This document shows positions 33,880 through 45,544 of a DNA stretch of 64,000 bases, piece by piece. Location of the stretch: assembly GCA_051294375.1 (NCBI GenBank), contig CM119269.1, positions 5,754,050 to 5,818,049 of the forward strand. Reading direction: 5' to 3'. This DNA is from Paraspadella gotoi (taxonomy: Eukaryota; Chaetognatha). The translations under genes and the position numbers were made by a program. Position 1 is the stretch's first letter; every line of letters starts with the position of its first letter. The notes beneath the pieces are model-generated. The model ran no database searches, was not told where the DNA came from, and was given only the letters and a program-made list of their open reading frames with translations.

Positions 33880-35486
33880 CCCCGGCGTCTCTCTCACGAC
33901 CCCCCCCCTCTCTATCATTCTCCCCCCCCACGTCAGCCTTGACGCCAACGAGCGCGTGGCGCTTCGCCAGACCGGAAGTCGGAAGCCAACAAAGATGGAA
34001 GCCTCGCTTCTCTTTAACCAACTCTTTCGCTCGAAGGTCCTTAACGTTATCCGCAGAGCGACACGACGTCTCCAGCTGCCTGACCCTGGCCTGACCCCTT
34101 CACTACTCCCCACCCCTTCAAGACCCCCTTCGTTTCCTCCAAACCCCTCGTGTTTAACTATTGAGAATCGTCACTACTACAAACTTCCATGCAGCGTTAC
34201 TGAAGACTCCCTAACTTCCTGTCTCCAGACATTTATTCCCTTATGCTTAAAAATCCGGCCCTGTTTTCCCAGAACGCCCCATTTTATCTTAAATTTAGAA
34301 TTAGGTTAATTTTTTTTAAATTAAAGATTAGGCTTTATTTTCCCAGAACACCTCATTTTATCTTAAATTTAAAATTAGGCTATTTTTTTAAAATTAAAGA
34401 TTCAACTTTATTTTCCCAGAATGCCCAATTTTATCTTAAATTTAGAATTAGGTTAATTTTTTTTAAATTAAAGATTAGGCTTTTTTACCCAGAATGTTTT
34501 ATTTTATTTTAAATTTAAAATTAGGTTATTTTTTTAAATTAAAAATTAGGCATTATTTTACCAGAACATTATATTTTATCTTAAATTTAGAATTAGGTTA
34601 ATTTTTTTAAAATTAAAGATTAGGTTAGAGGTTAGGGTTAGGGACTGGGTTAAGGATAAGGTTAATGAATAATATTAAAGACTAGTTTAATGGTTAGGGA
34701 TTAAACTTAAAGACTAGGGTTTAAGATTAGTGGTTGGGGTTAGAAATTAGGGTTAAGGGTTTAGGGTTAGGGTTTAAGATTAATTTAGAGCTCGGGATTA
34801 GGATAAGGGATTATAGTTAATTTAAAAACATATTTAAATTAAATATTAAGGTTAAAATTAAATTCCGGGATAAAGGAACGGAAATTGGGCGCTCTGGGAA
34901 AAAAGAGCCAAAAAACCTTCATCGCTTTTGCTCTCTCACAATCATAAACCCTCAACTCCCCCCTACCTTCAGTCCTTACCCTCCACTTGGACCGCATCGA
35001 CGCTGAACTTACTTTTTTTGGCGCGAATTCGGGTTTTTTTTCGTCGTCGTTAATCTTTGCGCTCGAGGATAATGGGCAGGGGAGAGGGCATGGGAGAGGG
35101 CATGGGAGAGGGGAGAGGCAGAGAACCGGAACGATTGAGGGAAAGGGAGAACAGGGATAAGGGGTGAACGGGAACGGGAAAGCGCATGGAAAGGAAGATT
35201 AGGATATAAAAGGAGTAAAAGAGAGAAACTGAAAGGGGCATGGAAAGGATATGGGAATTGGCATGGAATAGGAGATAAATACATGAACAGAGAAATGGGC
35301 AAGGAAAAGGGTATAAATACATTACATAAGAAGAGAAAGGGGCAAGAGAATGAGGAGTCTCGGCTCATCGGAAAAGTCGAGTCCAGGGAACAAAGCGGGC
35401 GAGAGTCATTCGTCATACGTAATCAAATTTTCTCGCTATTTATACATAACTTAGTAGTAATTAGTCACATATTGTTATCGAGCCTT
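33880..35486. repeat. 1.6-kb duplicated block, copy 1
   Basis: Colinear with 39650-41277 with scattered indels. It carries the TIR element at 34257-34909 and GGGAGAGGGCATG-type purine repeats (35070-35330). It stops at GAGCC directly before a 10-N gap; copy 2 continues there into a hairpin. Confidence 0.88.
34257..34909. mobile_element. TIR element with TTAGGG-rich interior (hAT-like candidate)
   Basis: The left end GGCCCTGTTTTCCCAGAACG and the reverse complement of the right end, GGCTCTTTTTTCCCAGAGCG, form imperfect ~29-bp inverted repeats. The flanks AAAAATCC (34249-34256) and AAAAAACC (34910-34917) look like an 8-bp target duplication with one mismatch, as in hAT elements. Inside, about five ~72-bp units restate the terminal CCCAGAAYRCC-type motif, followed by degenerate TTAGGG/TTAAGG DNA (34620-34860). 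No transposase is encoded. Confidence 0.65.
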
Positions 35487-35496
35487 NNNNNNNNNN

Positions 35497-36010
35497 AAGA
35501 TTTTTTTTTTAAACGTTCGTTTTTAATCGTAGTCAATTTGTCATCGGTTGTTATCTTTGTTATTTATTTTTCTCTTCGTTCGTCGTATTTGATGATAATC
35601 GTAGGAGTTCGTCTTTTTATTATTATCACTGTCTCCGCTGTTGGCCTATGTATGATAGTATTTTTTTCGTTCACCTATGTCGTTTTTTTTTAGTTCATAA
35701 AGTCATTCTTCATTCAATGTTCATTAATTCATTCATTTATTCATTCATTCATTCATTCATTCATTCATTCATTCTTCATTTTTGTCTTTATTTTTCCCCG
35801 TCGTCTTTTATTCTTATACATCTTCGTCTTTGGTCGTCGTCGTCGTCGTCGTCGTCGTCATTCTTCATCTTCGTTTCTCTTTGTTCGAATTGAACAACAG
35901 AAGCAGAATAAATCTTTTTTCTTTCTTTCCAACTGAGACACCTGGGGATTTGCGGCGGTAAATGGTGGCGGGAGAAATGAGAGTGGCGGGCAGAGTAAGC
36001 AGAAGAGAAT
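35497..36010. repeat. ~520-bp duplicated block, copy 1 with (ATTC)n
   Basis: Starts AAGATTTTTTTTTTAAACGT and matches 43848-44380 in the same orientation. Includes (ATTC)n at 35735-35775 and a (CGT)n run near 35838. Confidence 0.88.
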
Positions 36011-36900
36011 TCTCAGCCAAATGTTATACTTTGAAAAGGGCTCCACGGTTACGCTGCTCTTGCCTCCGTCCGCTACTCTCGTACGACAATCGTTATCTTT
36101 CTGAACAAGCGGCTCAGTTACAGCGCCCTCGCCTCCCTTCTCCGTCCCTATCTCGTACCAACAATGATTATTTTGAAAAAGGGCCTCTTCAGGATTAACG
36201 CCTCTACCTTCTCCGTTTGCCGCCTATCTCGTACACAATGTTATATTTTGAAAAAGGGCCTCACAGTTAACGCCCTGCTCCTTCCTCCGTCCGCCCTATC
36301 TCGTACACATGTTATATTTTGAAGGGCCTCCAGGTTTACCGCCTGCTCCTTCACTGCACGTACCGCCTATCTCGTACACAATGTTATATTTTTGAAGGGC
36401 CTCCAGGTTACGCCTGCTCGCTTCTCCCGTCCGCCTAATCTCGTACAACAATGTTTTACATTTTGAAAGGGCCTCCAGGTTAACGCCCTGTCTACCTTCC
36501 TACCGTCCGCCTATCTCGTACGACAATGTTATATATTTTGAAAAAGGGCCTCAGGTTACGCCCTGCTCCTTCCTCCCGTCCGCCTATCTCGTACACATAT
36601 GTTATATTTTGAAAAAAGGGCCTCTCAGGTTACGCCTGCCTCCCTCCTCCTCGCGTTACCGCTGCTATCTCTGTACAAACATTTAAAATGTTATATTTAG
36701 AAAAACGGGCCGTCCTTACGCGTGTTTACACGCGCCTATCGTACATGTTTGAAGGCCTCAGTTACCACTCTCTTCTTCGTCCGCACTATACTCGTACACA
36801 TGTTTATTTTGAAAAGGGCTTCTCCGGTTAACGCCTGCTCCTTCCTCGCCGTTCAACACAAGTATTAAAGGGCCTAGTACCTCTCCTCCTCTCCCCTCCC
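36010..36900. repeat. ~80-85-bp minisatellite
   Basis: Ten or so units with CTATCTCGTACACAATGTTA, TATTTTGAAAAAGGGCCTC and CAGGTTACGCCTGCTCCTTC. Units differ mainly by single-base indels and decay toward the right end. Confidence 0.88.
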
Positions 36901-36904
36901 TTCT

Positions 36905-37285
36905 GTTTCGTCCTTTGGCATGGTTTATTCGGACATGCCAACATCCACCGCCCCCCGATTTGGTAATCACCAATTTTAATTAACAATTACAATATACTCT
37001 AGAAATATTCTATAAATCTTTTTACTTTTTAGTTTGAATAATAATGAGCATCAATCCTTAAATAAACTATGAATATTTATATCTTCAGCACCATACAACT
37101 TAAGTATTGTATTTTCTAAGGCATAATTTTTTGTTTCGCTATTAAAATCTTTTTAGCAAATATATTCTTTTAAAGAAATAAGATTAATTAAAAGCTACAA
37201 ATATGCAAATAAGACTCACTTTTTGCGTTGGTTTCTTCAGCTTTATGTGATCACTAAATTGTGCGCATTTCTCTTATTTCCACCA
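36905..37285. other. AT-rich DNA, nothing recognised
   Basis: No repeat family, exon or RNA gene seen. Confidence 0.5.
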
Positions 37286-37289
37286 TTTC

Positions 37290-37900
37290 GTCAGGTTAAC
37301 TCTCTCAGAATTATTAAAATATTGTAAATATAAGAGTCGGGACAAAAAAATCTTAAAAGAATGGATCGAGCCTCCTTCAATAAATAACCAAAATATTGGA
37401 TGCGATGAATAACCAAAGGATTGATGCGAATGAAACCAAATGATTGATGCGATTGAATAACCAAAATATTGATAGCCGATGATAACCAATAATTGAATGT
37501 GATGATAACATTAATTGATGCGATGATAACCAAATGACGATGTGATGATAACGCAAATGATTGGATGTGGTAATATACCAAAATGGTTGATGCGATGAGA
37601 TAGTCATCATCTGATGTGATGATAATCATTCAAATATAATAAAAAAAACAAATACGTGTATGTAGTGAAAGAGAGGAGAAGAGAGAGAGAGAGAAAAGAG
37701 AGCAGAAAGAAAAGAGAGAGAGGAAGAAAGAAAGAGAGCAGAGAAAGAAAGAGAATGAAATCCAAGAAAATTCTCGGATGTAAATTTGGGATTTTGCATT
37801 GAGAAAGCGTGGAATAAAATGGCGATAAATAACAGTTTTAAAAGGAAAAACAAGTAATTCAGAACTTTTTTTCAAAAAAAAACGATCACGTAGTCCCTAA
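37290..37900 (-). repeat. Inverted counterpart of 43300-43845, with ~20-bp minisatellite
   Basis: 37380-37640 consists of GATGATAACCAAATGATTGA-type units. On the opposite strand these match the TTGGTTATCATCGCATCAA-type units at 43600-43820. The flank 37640-37870 also matches 43310-43400 in reverse (shared TTATCGCCATTTATTCC and CAATACAAAATC), so the whole block is inverted. Confidence 0.8.
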
Positions 37901-38430
37901 GGCAGAGTCGTACAGAGAGAGGAGAAAAGACAGAGAGATAGAGAGAGAGACAGAGAGAGACAGAAAGAGAAAGAGAGAAGACAGACAGAGACAGAGGAGA
38001 GAGAGAAAAGAAAGCAGAGAAACAATAAGACACAAACTGTGTCTTGGTGGATTATAAAACAAGACAACGATGAACGAACGAAAGACTAATTAAAACGATG
38101 ACATTGAAGACAATGTGGAAGAAGAGAGACACAAAGAAGAAAACGACAAAGCAGAAGGAACATTGAAGAAGAGGATGAGGAAAAAGAGGAAAAGAAAAGG
38201 ACAATGACAGAAACGATGCGACTTTAAAGACGCAAAATATCGCAAAACTTGTAAAACAAGAACTGCTAATTCAAAATGTGTTGCGCCGCCGCAGTGACTA
38301 CCATTATCGCGTTGTATTCTCGTGACATGACATGACGGATGGACATGACCTTTAAACGTGACATGACATAACTGAGATCGCGGTGCGCAGGCAGGCCAGA
38401 TTCCGCCTGTTTATATTTTTTAATTTCGGA
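37900..38430. other. GA-rich then mixed DNA, no gene
   Basis: GACAGAGAGA-type simple sequence to 38020, A/G-rich DNA to 38230, then a short stretch with repeated GACATGACATGAC. Nothing coding recognised. Confidence 0.6.
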
Positions 38431-38449
38431 TATCTGATGGGTTTACTGG

Positions 38450-39260
38450 TTGGGTCTTGTTACTCCATTAAAAAACAGTAAAAAGGCAAGCAAATTTCGC
38501 CTCAACCCTCATCAATGTAATCTCGGGCAAGCTGTTTAACGCTAGAACTTTCTTTCGCCTTTTATAAAGAACCTGCATAACAAACTCATCAAAGTAAGAA
38601 GTTGGAAAAATTGAAAACCCTCGTTTCTTTCTCCTTTGTTATTTTTGAGGTTGGAAGTACGTTCATTGGGCAAGCTTGTTTTCTCTTCACTAAAAACTCA
38701 AAATCCGATAAAAATCCGCATTAACCTCGATTCTGGAACCTGATGTGACCGTGTAAAACCTGACAATGATACTAAGTTAAGGATAAACCTGGGAAACGAA
38801 TATAAGAAAGTCGTCAAAGAAAAAATATAAAACCTAGTCTTTCTTTGTTATTTTCGAATGATTGACGTTATCAAACTGGTGAGTATATTCTTTCTTAAAA
38901 CTCAAAACCGCTAAAATCCCGCTACAGAACCGTAATAGCCAAAACCTATTCTAATAATAAAACTATTGTCAATTTTTACTATGGATAACCTTGAGTAAAA
39001 CGAGTAACTACAAGAAAAAATTCATTTCAGGAAACGTAGTTTATTTCTTATATATTTTGAACTCCATTTCTAATTTAGTACCTCATTGGGCAAAAATCAA
39101 TTTTCTCCTCTATTTTATGAATATCGGCTATTAATCGCATTAACAGTGAGGATCAAGGAACCTTTCCTTGACTAATGAAACCCATAGATAATTGGTCAGA
39201 TGTGATAAAACCTGGTAAACGAGTGAACCTATAGTAAAAAAATTGTTTTTGGTAAGTTTT
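38450..39260. repeat. Diverged tandem array, ~200-250-bp units
   Basis: Three to four old units share TTCATTGGGCAAGCTTGTTT / CTCATTGGGCAAAAATC, then AAAACTCAAAAYCCG, ATCGCATTAAC, a GAACCTGATGTGACC / GTCAGATGTGATAAAACCTG segment and GGTAAACGAGT. Divergence is high, so unit borders are approximate. Confidence 0.6.
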
Positions 39261-39649
39261 TTTAAAAGGAAAAAATATGTGAGGCTAATATAATAAGTAA
39301 AAACATATATTACTATTAGAAAAAAGATACGCATTTTGATTTTTGGATATGATAAAGGTGAGACGTCTAGCTTTCCTAAACGCCGTATATTTTATTACAA
39401 TGACAATATATTTAGAAAATGACAGTAAGAATAAAGAAAAAGTTTTTTTAATTTTAAGGAAGTAAAAAGAGAGGGTCGAAGATAAGAAGAAAAGTTAACG
39501 AAAATTTTTCGAATCTTTTTTGGTCAAAAATCCCGCAAGTACCATTACTTGTCATTAAAAACTATTGAAATCGAAATTCGTGTACAATGACCTTTTTCAG
39601 CTCTTTCTGAAATTTTTTATTTTTTCCTGGAGGCATGTATCAGCGTGCG
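39260..39649. other. AT-rich DNA, nothing recognised
   Basis: Separates the diverged array from duplicated block copy 2. Confidence 0.5.
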
Positions 39650-41277
39650 GCGTCTCTCTCAACGCCCCCCCCTGCTCTATATTCTCCCCCCACGTCAAAT
39701 GAAAAAACAAAAGCCCTGAACGAAGTATAGCGCGTGGGCGCTTCGCCAACGGAAAGTCGGAAGCCAACGAAAGATGGAAGCCCTCGCTCTCTTTTAAGCC
39801 CAACTCTTTCGCTCGAAGGTCCTTTACGTTATCCGCAGAGCGACACGACGTCTCCAGCGTGCCCTGACCCTGGCCTGACCCTTCACTACTCCCCACCCCT
39901 TCAAGACCCCCTTCGTTTCCTCCAAACCCCTCGTGTTTAACTATTGAGAATCGTCACTACTACAAACTTCCATGCAGGCGTTACTGAAGAACTCCTCACT
40001 TCCTGTCTCCAGACAATTTATTCCCTTATGCTTAAAAATCCGGCCCTCTGTTTTCCCAGAACGCCCCATTTTATCTTAAATTTAGAATTAGGTTAATTTT
40101 TTTTAAATTAAAGATTAGGCTTATTTTCCCAGAACACCCTCATTTTATCTTAAATTTAAAAATTAGGCTATTTTTTTTAAAAATTAAAGATTCAACTTTA
40201 TTTTCCCAGAATGCCCAATTTTATCTTAAATTTAGAAATTAGGTTAATTTTTTTTAAATTAAAGATTAGGCTTTTTTACCCAGAATGTTTTATTTTATTT
40301 TAAATTTAAAATTAGGTTATTTTTTTAAATTAAAATTAGGCATTATTTTACCAGAACATTATATTTTATCTTAAATTTAGAATTAGGTTAATTTTTTTAA
40401 AAATTAAAATTAGGTTAGAGGTTAGGGGTTAGGGACTGGGTTAAGGATAAGGTTAATGAATAATATTAAAGACTAGTTTAATGGTTAGGGATTAAAACTT
40501 AAAGAGCTAGGGTTTAAGATTAGTGCTTGGGTTAGAAATTAGGGTTAAGGGTTTAGGGTTAGGTTTAAAGATTAATTTAGAGCTCGGGATTAGGATTAGG
40601 GATTATAGTTAATTTAAAACATATTTAAATTAAATATTAAGGTTAAATTAAATTCCGGGATAAAGGAAGCGGAAATTGGGCGCTCTGGGAAAAAAGAGCC
40701 AAAAAAACCTTCATCGCTTTTGCTCTCTACAATCATAAACCCTCAACTCCCCCCTTCCCTTCAGTCCTTACCTCCACTTGGACCGCATCGACGCTGAAAC
40801 TTATTTTTTTGGCGCGAATTCGGTTTTTTTCGTCGTCGTTAATCTTTGCGCTCGAGGATAATGGGCAGGGGAGAGGGCAGGGAGAGGGCATGGGAGAGGG
40901 GAGAGGCAGAGAACCGGAGACGATTGACGGGAAAGGGAGAACAGGGATAAGGGGTGAACGGGGAACGGGAAAAGCGCATGGAAAGGAAGATTAGGATATA
41001 AAAGGAGTAAAAGAAGAGAAACTGAAAGGGCATGGAAAAGGATATGGGAATTGGCATGGAATAGGAGATTAAATACATGAACAGAGAAATGGGCAAAGGA
41101 AAGGGTATAAATACATTACATAAGAAGAGAAACGGGGCAAGAGAAATGAGGAGTCTCGGCTCATCGGAAAGTCGAGTCCAGGGAACAAAGCGGCGAGAGT
41201 CATTCGTCATACGTAATCAAATTTTTCGCTATTATACATAACTTAGTAGTAATTAGTCCACATATTGTTATCGAGCC
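39650..41277. repeat. 1.6-kb duplicated block, copy 2
   Basis: Colinear with 33880-35486. Its left end carries about 50 extra bases (near 39700-39730) absent from copy 1. Contains the second TIR element. Confidence 0.88.
40042..40700. mobile_element. TIR element, second copy within the duplicated block
   Basis: Same ends and interior as 34257-34909, flanked by AAAAATCC and AAAAAAAC. It is present because the block was duplicated, so it is not an independent insertion. Confidence 0.62.
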
Positions 41278-41303
41278 TGACCGGCGAAGCCGGGTTCAGG
41301 CTC
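41273..41303. other. Strong hairpin
   Basis: GAGCCTGA pairs with TCAGGCTC, and inside it CCGGC-GAA-GCCGG forms a second stem. It sits exactly at the right end of duplicated block copy 2, where copy 1 breaks into Ns. No following T-run or gene suggests a terminator. Confidence 0.7.
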
Positions 41304-41327
41304 TATAAGTTTTAGGTTTGCTTCTTT

Positions 41328-41331
41328 GTGA

Positions 41332-41362
<31 letters not shown>

Positions 41363-41412
41363 CGTCGTCGTCGTCGTCGTCGTCGTTCGTCGTCGTCGTC
41401 CGTCGTCGTCGT

Positions 41413-41474
<62 letters not shown>

Positions 41475-41502
41475 TCGTCGTCGTCGTCGTCGTCGTCGTC
41501 AC
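41328..41502. repeat. (CGT)n trinucleotide microsatellite
   Basis: About 57 units of CGT/GTC with a few single-base interruptions. The frames give poly-Val, poly-Ser or poly-Arg and poly-Asp/Thr on the other strand; none is a gene. Confidence 0.95.
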
Positions 41503-41509
41503 GCTGTTT

Positions 41510-43190
41510 TCATATATATAAACTACTACGCTTTTATAGGTTGGCTGTGACTTACCGTTTTTTTAAAATAAAAATTATTATGATTATGATAAAGTTTTAC
41601 AAAAGTGTGGCGATCATAGTAAGTTAAAAAATTTAGAGTTGGCTTTTTCATCTTGAAATAGCTGTGATATTTCATATTACATTTGGATTTAAGTATTTTT
41701 GTTTTGAATTTCCACTTCATTATGGTTTACTGCAATATGCAAATGAGATTAAAGTACTCGCTTATAATATCCAAATTAGTATATAGAAATGCCTTTTAAA
41801 TCTAATTTTTACATATTGCAGTATATATATTGAAGATGAAATTCAAAAAAATTTGTTTTAAATTTTTTATAAAAATGGGAACTCAAAGGATCTTTTTAAT
41901 GAGAAGCTATATCTTAATTTTAATACAAATATAAATTAAATCTTTTACAAGCTGCGATTGGAAAAAATTGGAAAAATTTCCAATTGTAAACAAATTGTAA
42001 CATATTTTTGCCTTTCTTTTATTTCTTTAAATTATATATAGATTTTCTTTCCTATATTTGTCCAGTTGCCTGCTTTTTTCGAACCTTTAAAAAACGAGTT
42101 CAGGTTCTGCAGTGACTGTTCAGCTGCGGTTCCAGCTTTTCTCTTTCTTCTGTCTCTTTGTCTCTCTTTTTCTCTTTCTGTCTCTCTTTCTCTCTCTTTC
42201 TGTCTTTCTGTCTCTCTCACTCTGTACGATCGTTCGTTTTTTTGAAAAAAAATTCTGATTATTATTTTCCTTCTCAAAACTTTTATTATCGCCATTTATT
42301 CCGCGTTTTTTTTTCAATACAAAAATCCCAAATTTATATTGAAGATATAATTGAAAAGAAATTCGGTTTTTTCTTTTTCTTTCTCTCTCTCAACTCTCTC
42401 ATTATTTTTTTTTAAAAAAATGAAGAATAACTTATAATGATATGCATTATCAACATATAAAATCAGCTAATGTGAACTATTATATATGCAGCACTTCCGC
42501 CTGAATAATATAATTGCATGCCATCACATTATAAAAAAAAAAAATTTGTTTTTATTTATTATTGCAACCTTGGACCGGTTGGCCCACTATTGGCAATATA
42601 TTCTTAAAATAGGAGTTGATAAAGAAGATATAGTCAAATTAAACATTACTTTTTTTGTTATTCTGATAAATTTGTACTATTATTAAATTATAAATATTTT
42701 TAGTGTATATATTTAATCATTTTTAAATTTTTTTTTAAATAATAATTATTGAGTTGTGATAACTATTTTATAAATTAATTAAATATGCAAATATTAATTT
42801 TGACCTCGTCTGGTTTCTTCTTAAAAAAAGAACAATCTTTTTCTCTCTCTATCTCTCTTTCTCTCTCTCTTCCTCTCTCTCTCTCTCTCTTATCTCTAAA
42901 AACTTTTATTATCAGCCATTTATTCCGAAGATTTTCGTGGATTTTTTCCTTCTAAAAAACTTTTATTATCGCCATTTATATTATTTTATCTCAATACAAA
43001 ATCCCAAAATACAATAAACTTACTTAACCTAGATTTCGTGGCGTTGCGGAGCAACAAGTAAACAATGTCGAGGAACATGACCTATAAACGCGTTACGTGT
43101 ATAAAAAAAAATCAACATAGAACCAATTCACCCAGCGCCGTTGCGAGGCAACGGAATAACCGATATAAACGAGAGTGAACCTAATAATGC
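41510..43190. other. AT-rich DNA with a degenerate repeat, no gene
   Basis: Very AT-rich. Copies of a short repeat with ACTTTTATTATCGCCATTTA and TCAATACAAAATCCC lie at about 42270-42345, 42895-42930 and 42955-43010, and again at 43315-43370. CT tracts precede them. No exon recognised. Confidence 0.65.
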
Positions 43191-43194
43191 GTCT

Positions 43195-43479
43195 CGTTGG
43201 TGGGAAAAACCTCTCTCTCTCTCTCTCTTTCTCACTCTCCCTCCCTCTTTCTCTTTCTCTCTCTCTCTCTCTCTCCTCTCCTCTCTCTCTCTCTCTCTCT
43301 CTTTTTTTCCTTCCTAAAAAACTTTTATTATCGCCATTTATTCCGCGCTTTTTTCTCAATACAAAATCACAAATTTACATCGAGATTTTCGTGGATTTTT
43401 TTTCTAAAAAATTCTGATTATTCTTTATATAAACGAGAGAGACCTAATAATGCTTTTCGTTGGCGGGAAAACTGTCCAG

Positions 43480-43517
<38 letters not shown>

Positions 43518-43845
43518 TCCTCTCCTCTCTCTCTCTCTCTCTATCTCTCTGCCTCTCTCTCTCTCTTTCTCTCACTCATAACACGCATTTGTTTGTTTTA
43601 TTTACGATGAATGATTCAGCGCGTCAATGAATCACTATCATCGCATCAATGAATGACTATCATCGTATCAATGAATGATTATCATCATATCAAATGAATG
43701 ACTATCATCGCATCAATCATTTGATTATCATCACATCAGCATTTTGTTATCATCGCATCAATTATTGGTTATCATCACGCGCAATATTTGGTTATCATCG
43801 CATCAATATTTGGTTACTATCGAAGCGGCTCGGATCTTATGCTTT
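43195..43845. repeat. CT tracts plus ~20-bp minisatellite (inverted relative to 37290-37900)
   Basis: CT microsatellites at 43209-43305 and 43480-43575, then ATCATCGCATCAATGAATGA-type units at 43600-43820. Confidence 0.85.
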
Positions 43846-43847
43846 TA

Positions 43848-44380
43848 AGATTTTTTTTTTAAACGTTTCGTTTTTAATCGTAGTCAATTTGTCATCAGGT
43901 TGTTATCTTTGTTATTTAATTTTTTTCTCCTTCGTTCGTCCGTATTTTGATGATAATCGTAGGAGTTCGTCTTTTTATTATTATCACTGTCTCCGCTGTT
44001 GGCCTATGTATGATAGTATTTTTTTCGTTCACGCTATGTCGTTTTTTTTTAGTTCATAAAGTCATTCTTCATTCAATGTTCATTAACTTCATTCATTTAT
44101 TCATTCATTTCATTCATTCATTCATTCATTCATTCATTCTTCATTTTTGTCTTTATTTTTCCCCGTCGTCTTTTATTCTTATACATCTTCGTCTTTGGTC
44201 GTGTCGTCTCGTCGTCGTCGTCGTCATTCTTCATCTTCGTTTCTCTTTGTTCGAATTGAACAACAGAAGCAGAAATAATTTTTTTCTTTTCTCCAACTGA
44301 GACACCTGGGATTTGCGGGGGTAAATGGTGGCGAAGGAGAAATGAGAGTGGCGGCAGAGTGGCGGGCAAAAGTGACGGCT
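43848..44380. repeat. ~520-bp duplicated block, copy 2
   Basis: Direct counterpart of 35497-36010, including (ATTC)n at about 44093-44140. Confidence 0.88.
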
Positions 44381-44475
44381 AAGTTGCGGGCAGAGTTGTG
44401 GGCATAGTGGCGGGCAGTGTGGCTGGCATACTGGTGGGCAAAGGGGCGACGAGAGTGATACTAACAGTAGCGGCC
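44345..44475. repeat. ~15-bp minisatellite
   Basis: Repeated AGTGGCGGGCAGAGT / GTGGCTGGCATACTG type units, about eight, decaying to the right. Confidence 0.75.
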
Positions 44476-44499
44476 TTGTAGAAGTTGTTGGGTGATGTT

Positions 44500-44610
44500 T
44501 AGTAACAAATGGTTACAGTCTCCCTCTCTCTTCCTTCTCTCTCTCCTAGCTCTCTCTTTCAACTACAGTCATCTCCTCTCTCTCGNNNNNNNNNNNNNNN
44601 NNNNNNNNNN

Positions 44611-44646
<36 letters not shown>

Positions 44647-45200
44647 TTACCCTTTTTCTCTCCGTCTCTCTTTCGACGAAAATAAATCATGATTTATGAC
44701 TCAATGTCTCAGCTCAAATCCCCAAGCGCCATCCCGCGGTTCCCAGTGTCACCGATCAGTGCCACCGACTGTTTCCTTCCAAACAATGCTTGGTTACTTT
44801 GCCTATTAGTACAAGCAACCCGGATTCGAGATAAATAATCCAAGAGGTTTTTTCCAAGCTCGCTGACTTGAATTAAATTTAAAATGCAAGAGAAAACATA
44901 TGGTCGTCAATTGACTAAGTAATGTCTCCCAGGATATTAGTTGTGAGATGGAGTGACGTAAGGATGAGTAAATGCGACGTTTAAGAAAAACAGTTTCAAA
45001 AGCGCCAAAAGGAAGTCCTACGGCGGAAAGTAAGAAAGACAGTCAAAGCGATATAGAGAGACAGAAGAAAAGACAAAACATTTTTTTTTTTTTAAGACTT
45101 TAACTACAATCATCAGTTCGTCTTTAATCTTTTTTCTTCTTCAGGTCGAGATATTTTTGTTCGGGATCTGACATCACAAAATTATTTCTATCCGCCGACA
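44500..45200. other. CT tract with 25-N gap, then ordinary DNA
   Basis: CT microsatellite 44520-44670 with Ns at 44586-44610. 44690-45200 has no recognised feature. Confidence 0.6.
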
Positions 45201-45339
45201 GATTTTCTCACCAAACTACCGTCCAAATTGATCCGCGTCTCGAGATGCCATTCACATTTTCCAGTATTTTCTTCTCCGAACTTCTTCCAAAAAAAAAGTC
45301 ACCACTCGAAATTCTTCTTTCCTTCTTTTTCCATCGAAT

Positions 45340-45490
45340 TCATTCGAGCTTCACATCGCAAACATTTGATTCCAACTTCGTCCCATCGCAAACATACGTT
45401 GTCGAAGCGTCCCATCGCAACCATGTGTTCCCAAAGCGTCGCATCGTGAAGCGTAACATCGCAAACATTGGTTCCCGAGCCAATCGCAGC
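45340..45490. repeat. ~30-bp imperfect tandem repeat
   Basis: Four to five units around CCCATCGCAAACAT and GTTCCCAAAGCGTC. The 96-residue ORF across it is not convincing as a gene. Confidence 0.6.
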
Positions 45491-45544
45491 ACGTCTCGCT
45501 GTATTCAAAGCCTTACATCCATAGTCACTGTTTAATCTTAATCT

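Noticed and set aside
34620-34860. Interstitial telomere
   Set aside because: TTAGGG words are degenerate and sit within a TIR-bounded element present in two duplicated copies; no uninterrupted array is seen.
41318-41627. Poly-Ser/poly-Arg/poly-Val and poly-Asp ORFs
   Set aside because: All come from a (CGT)n microsatellite read in different frames.
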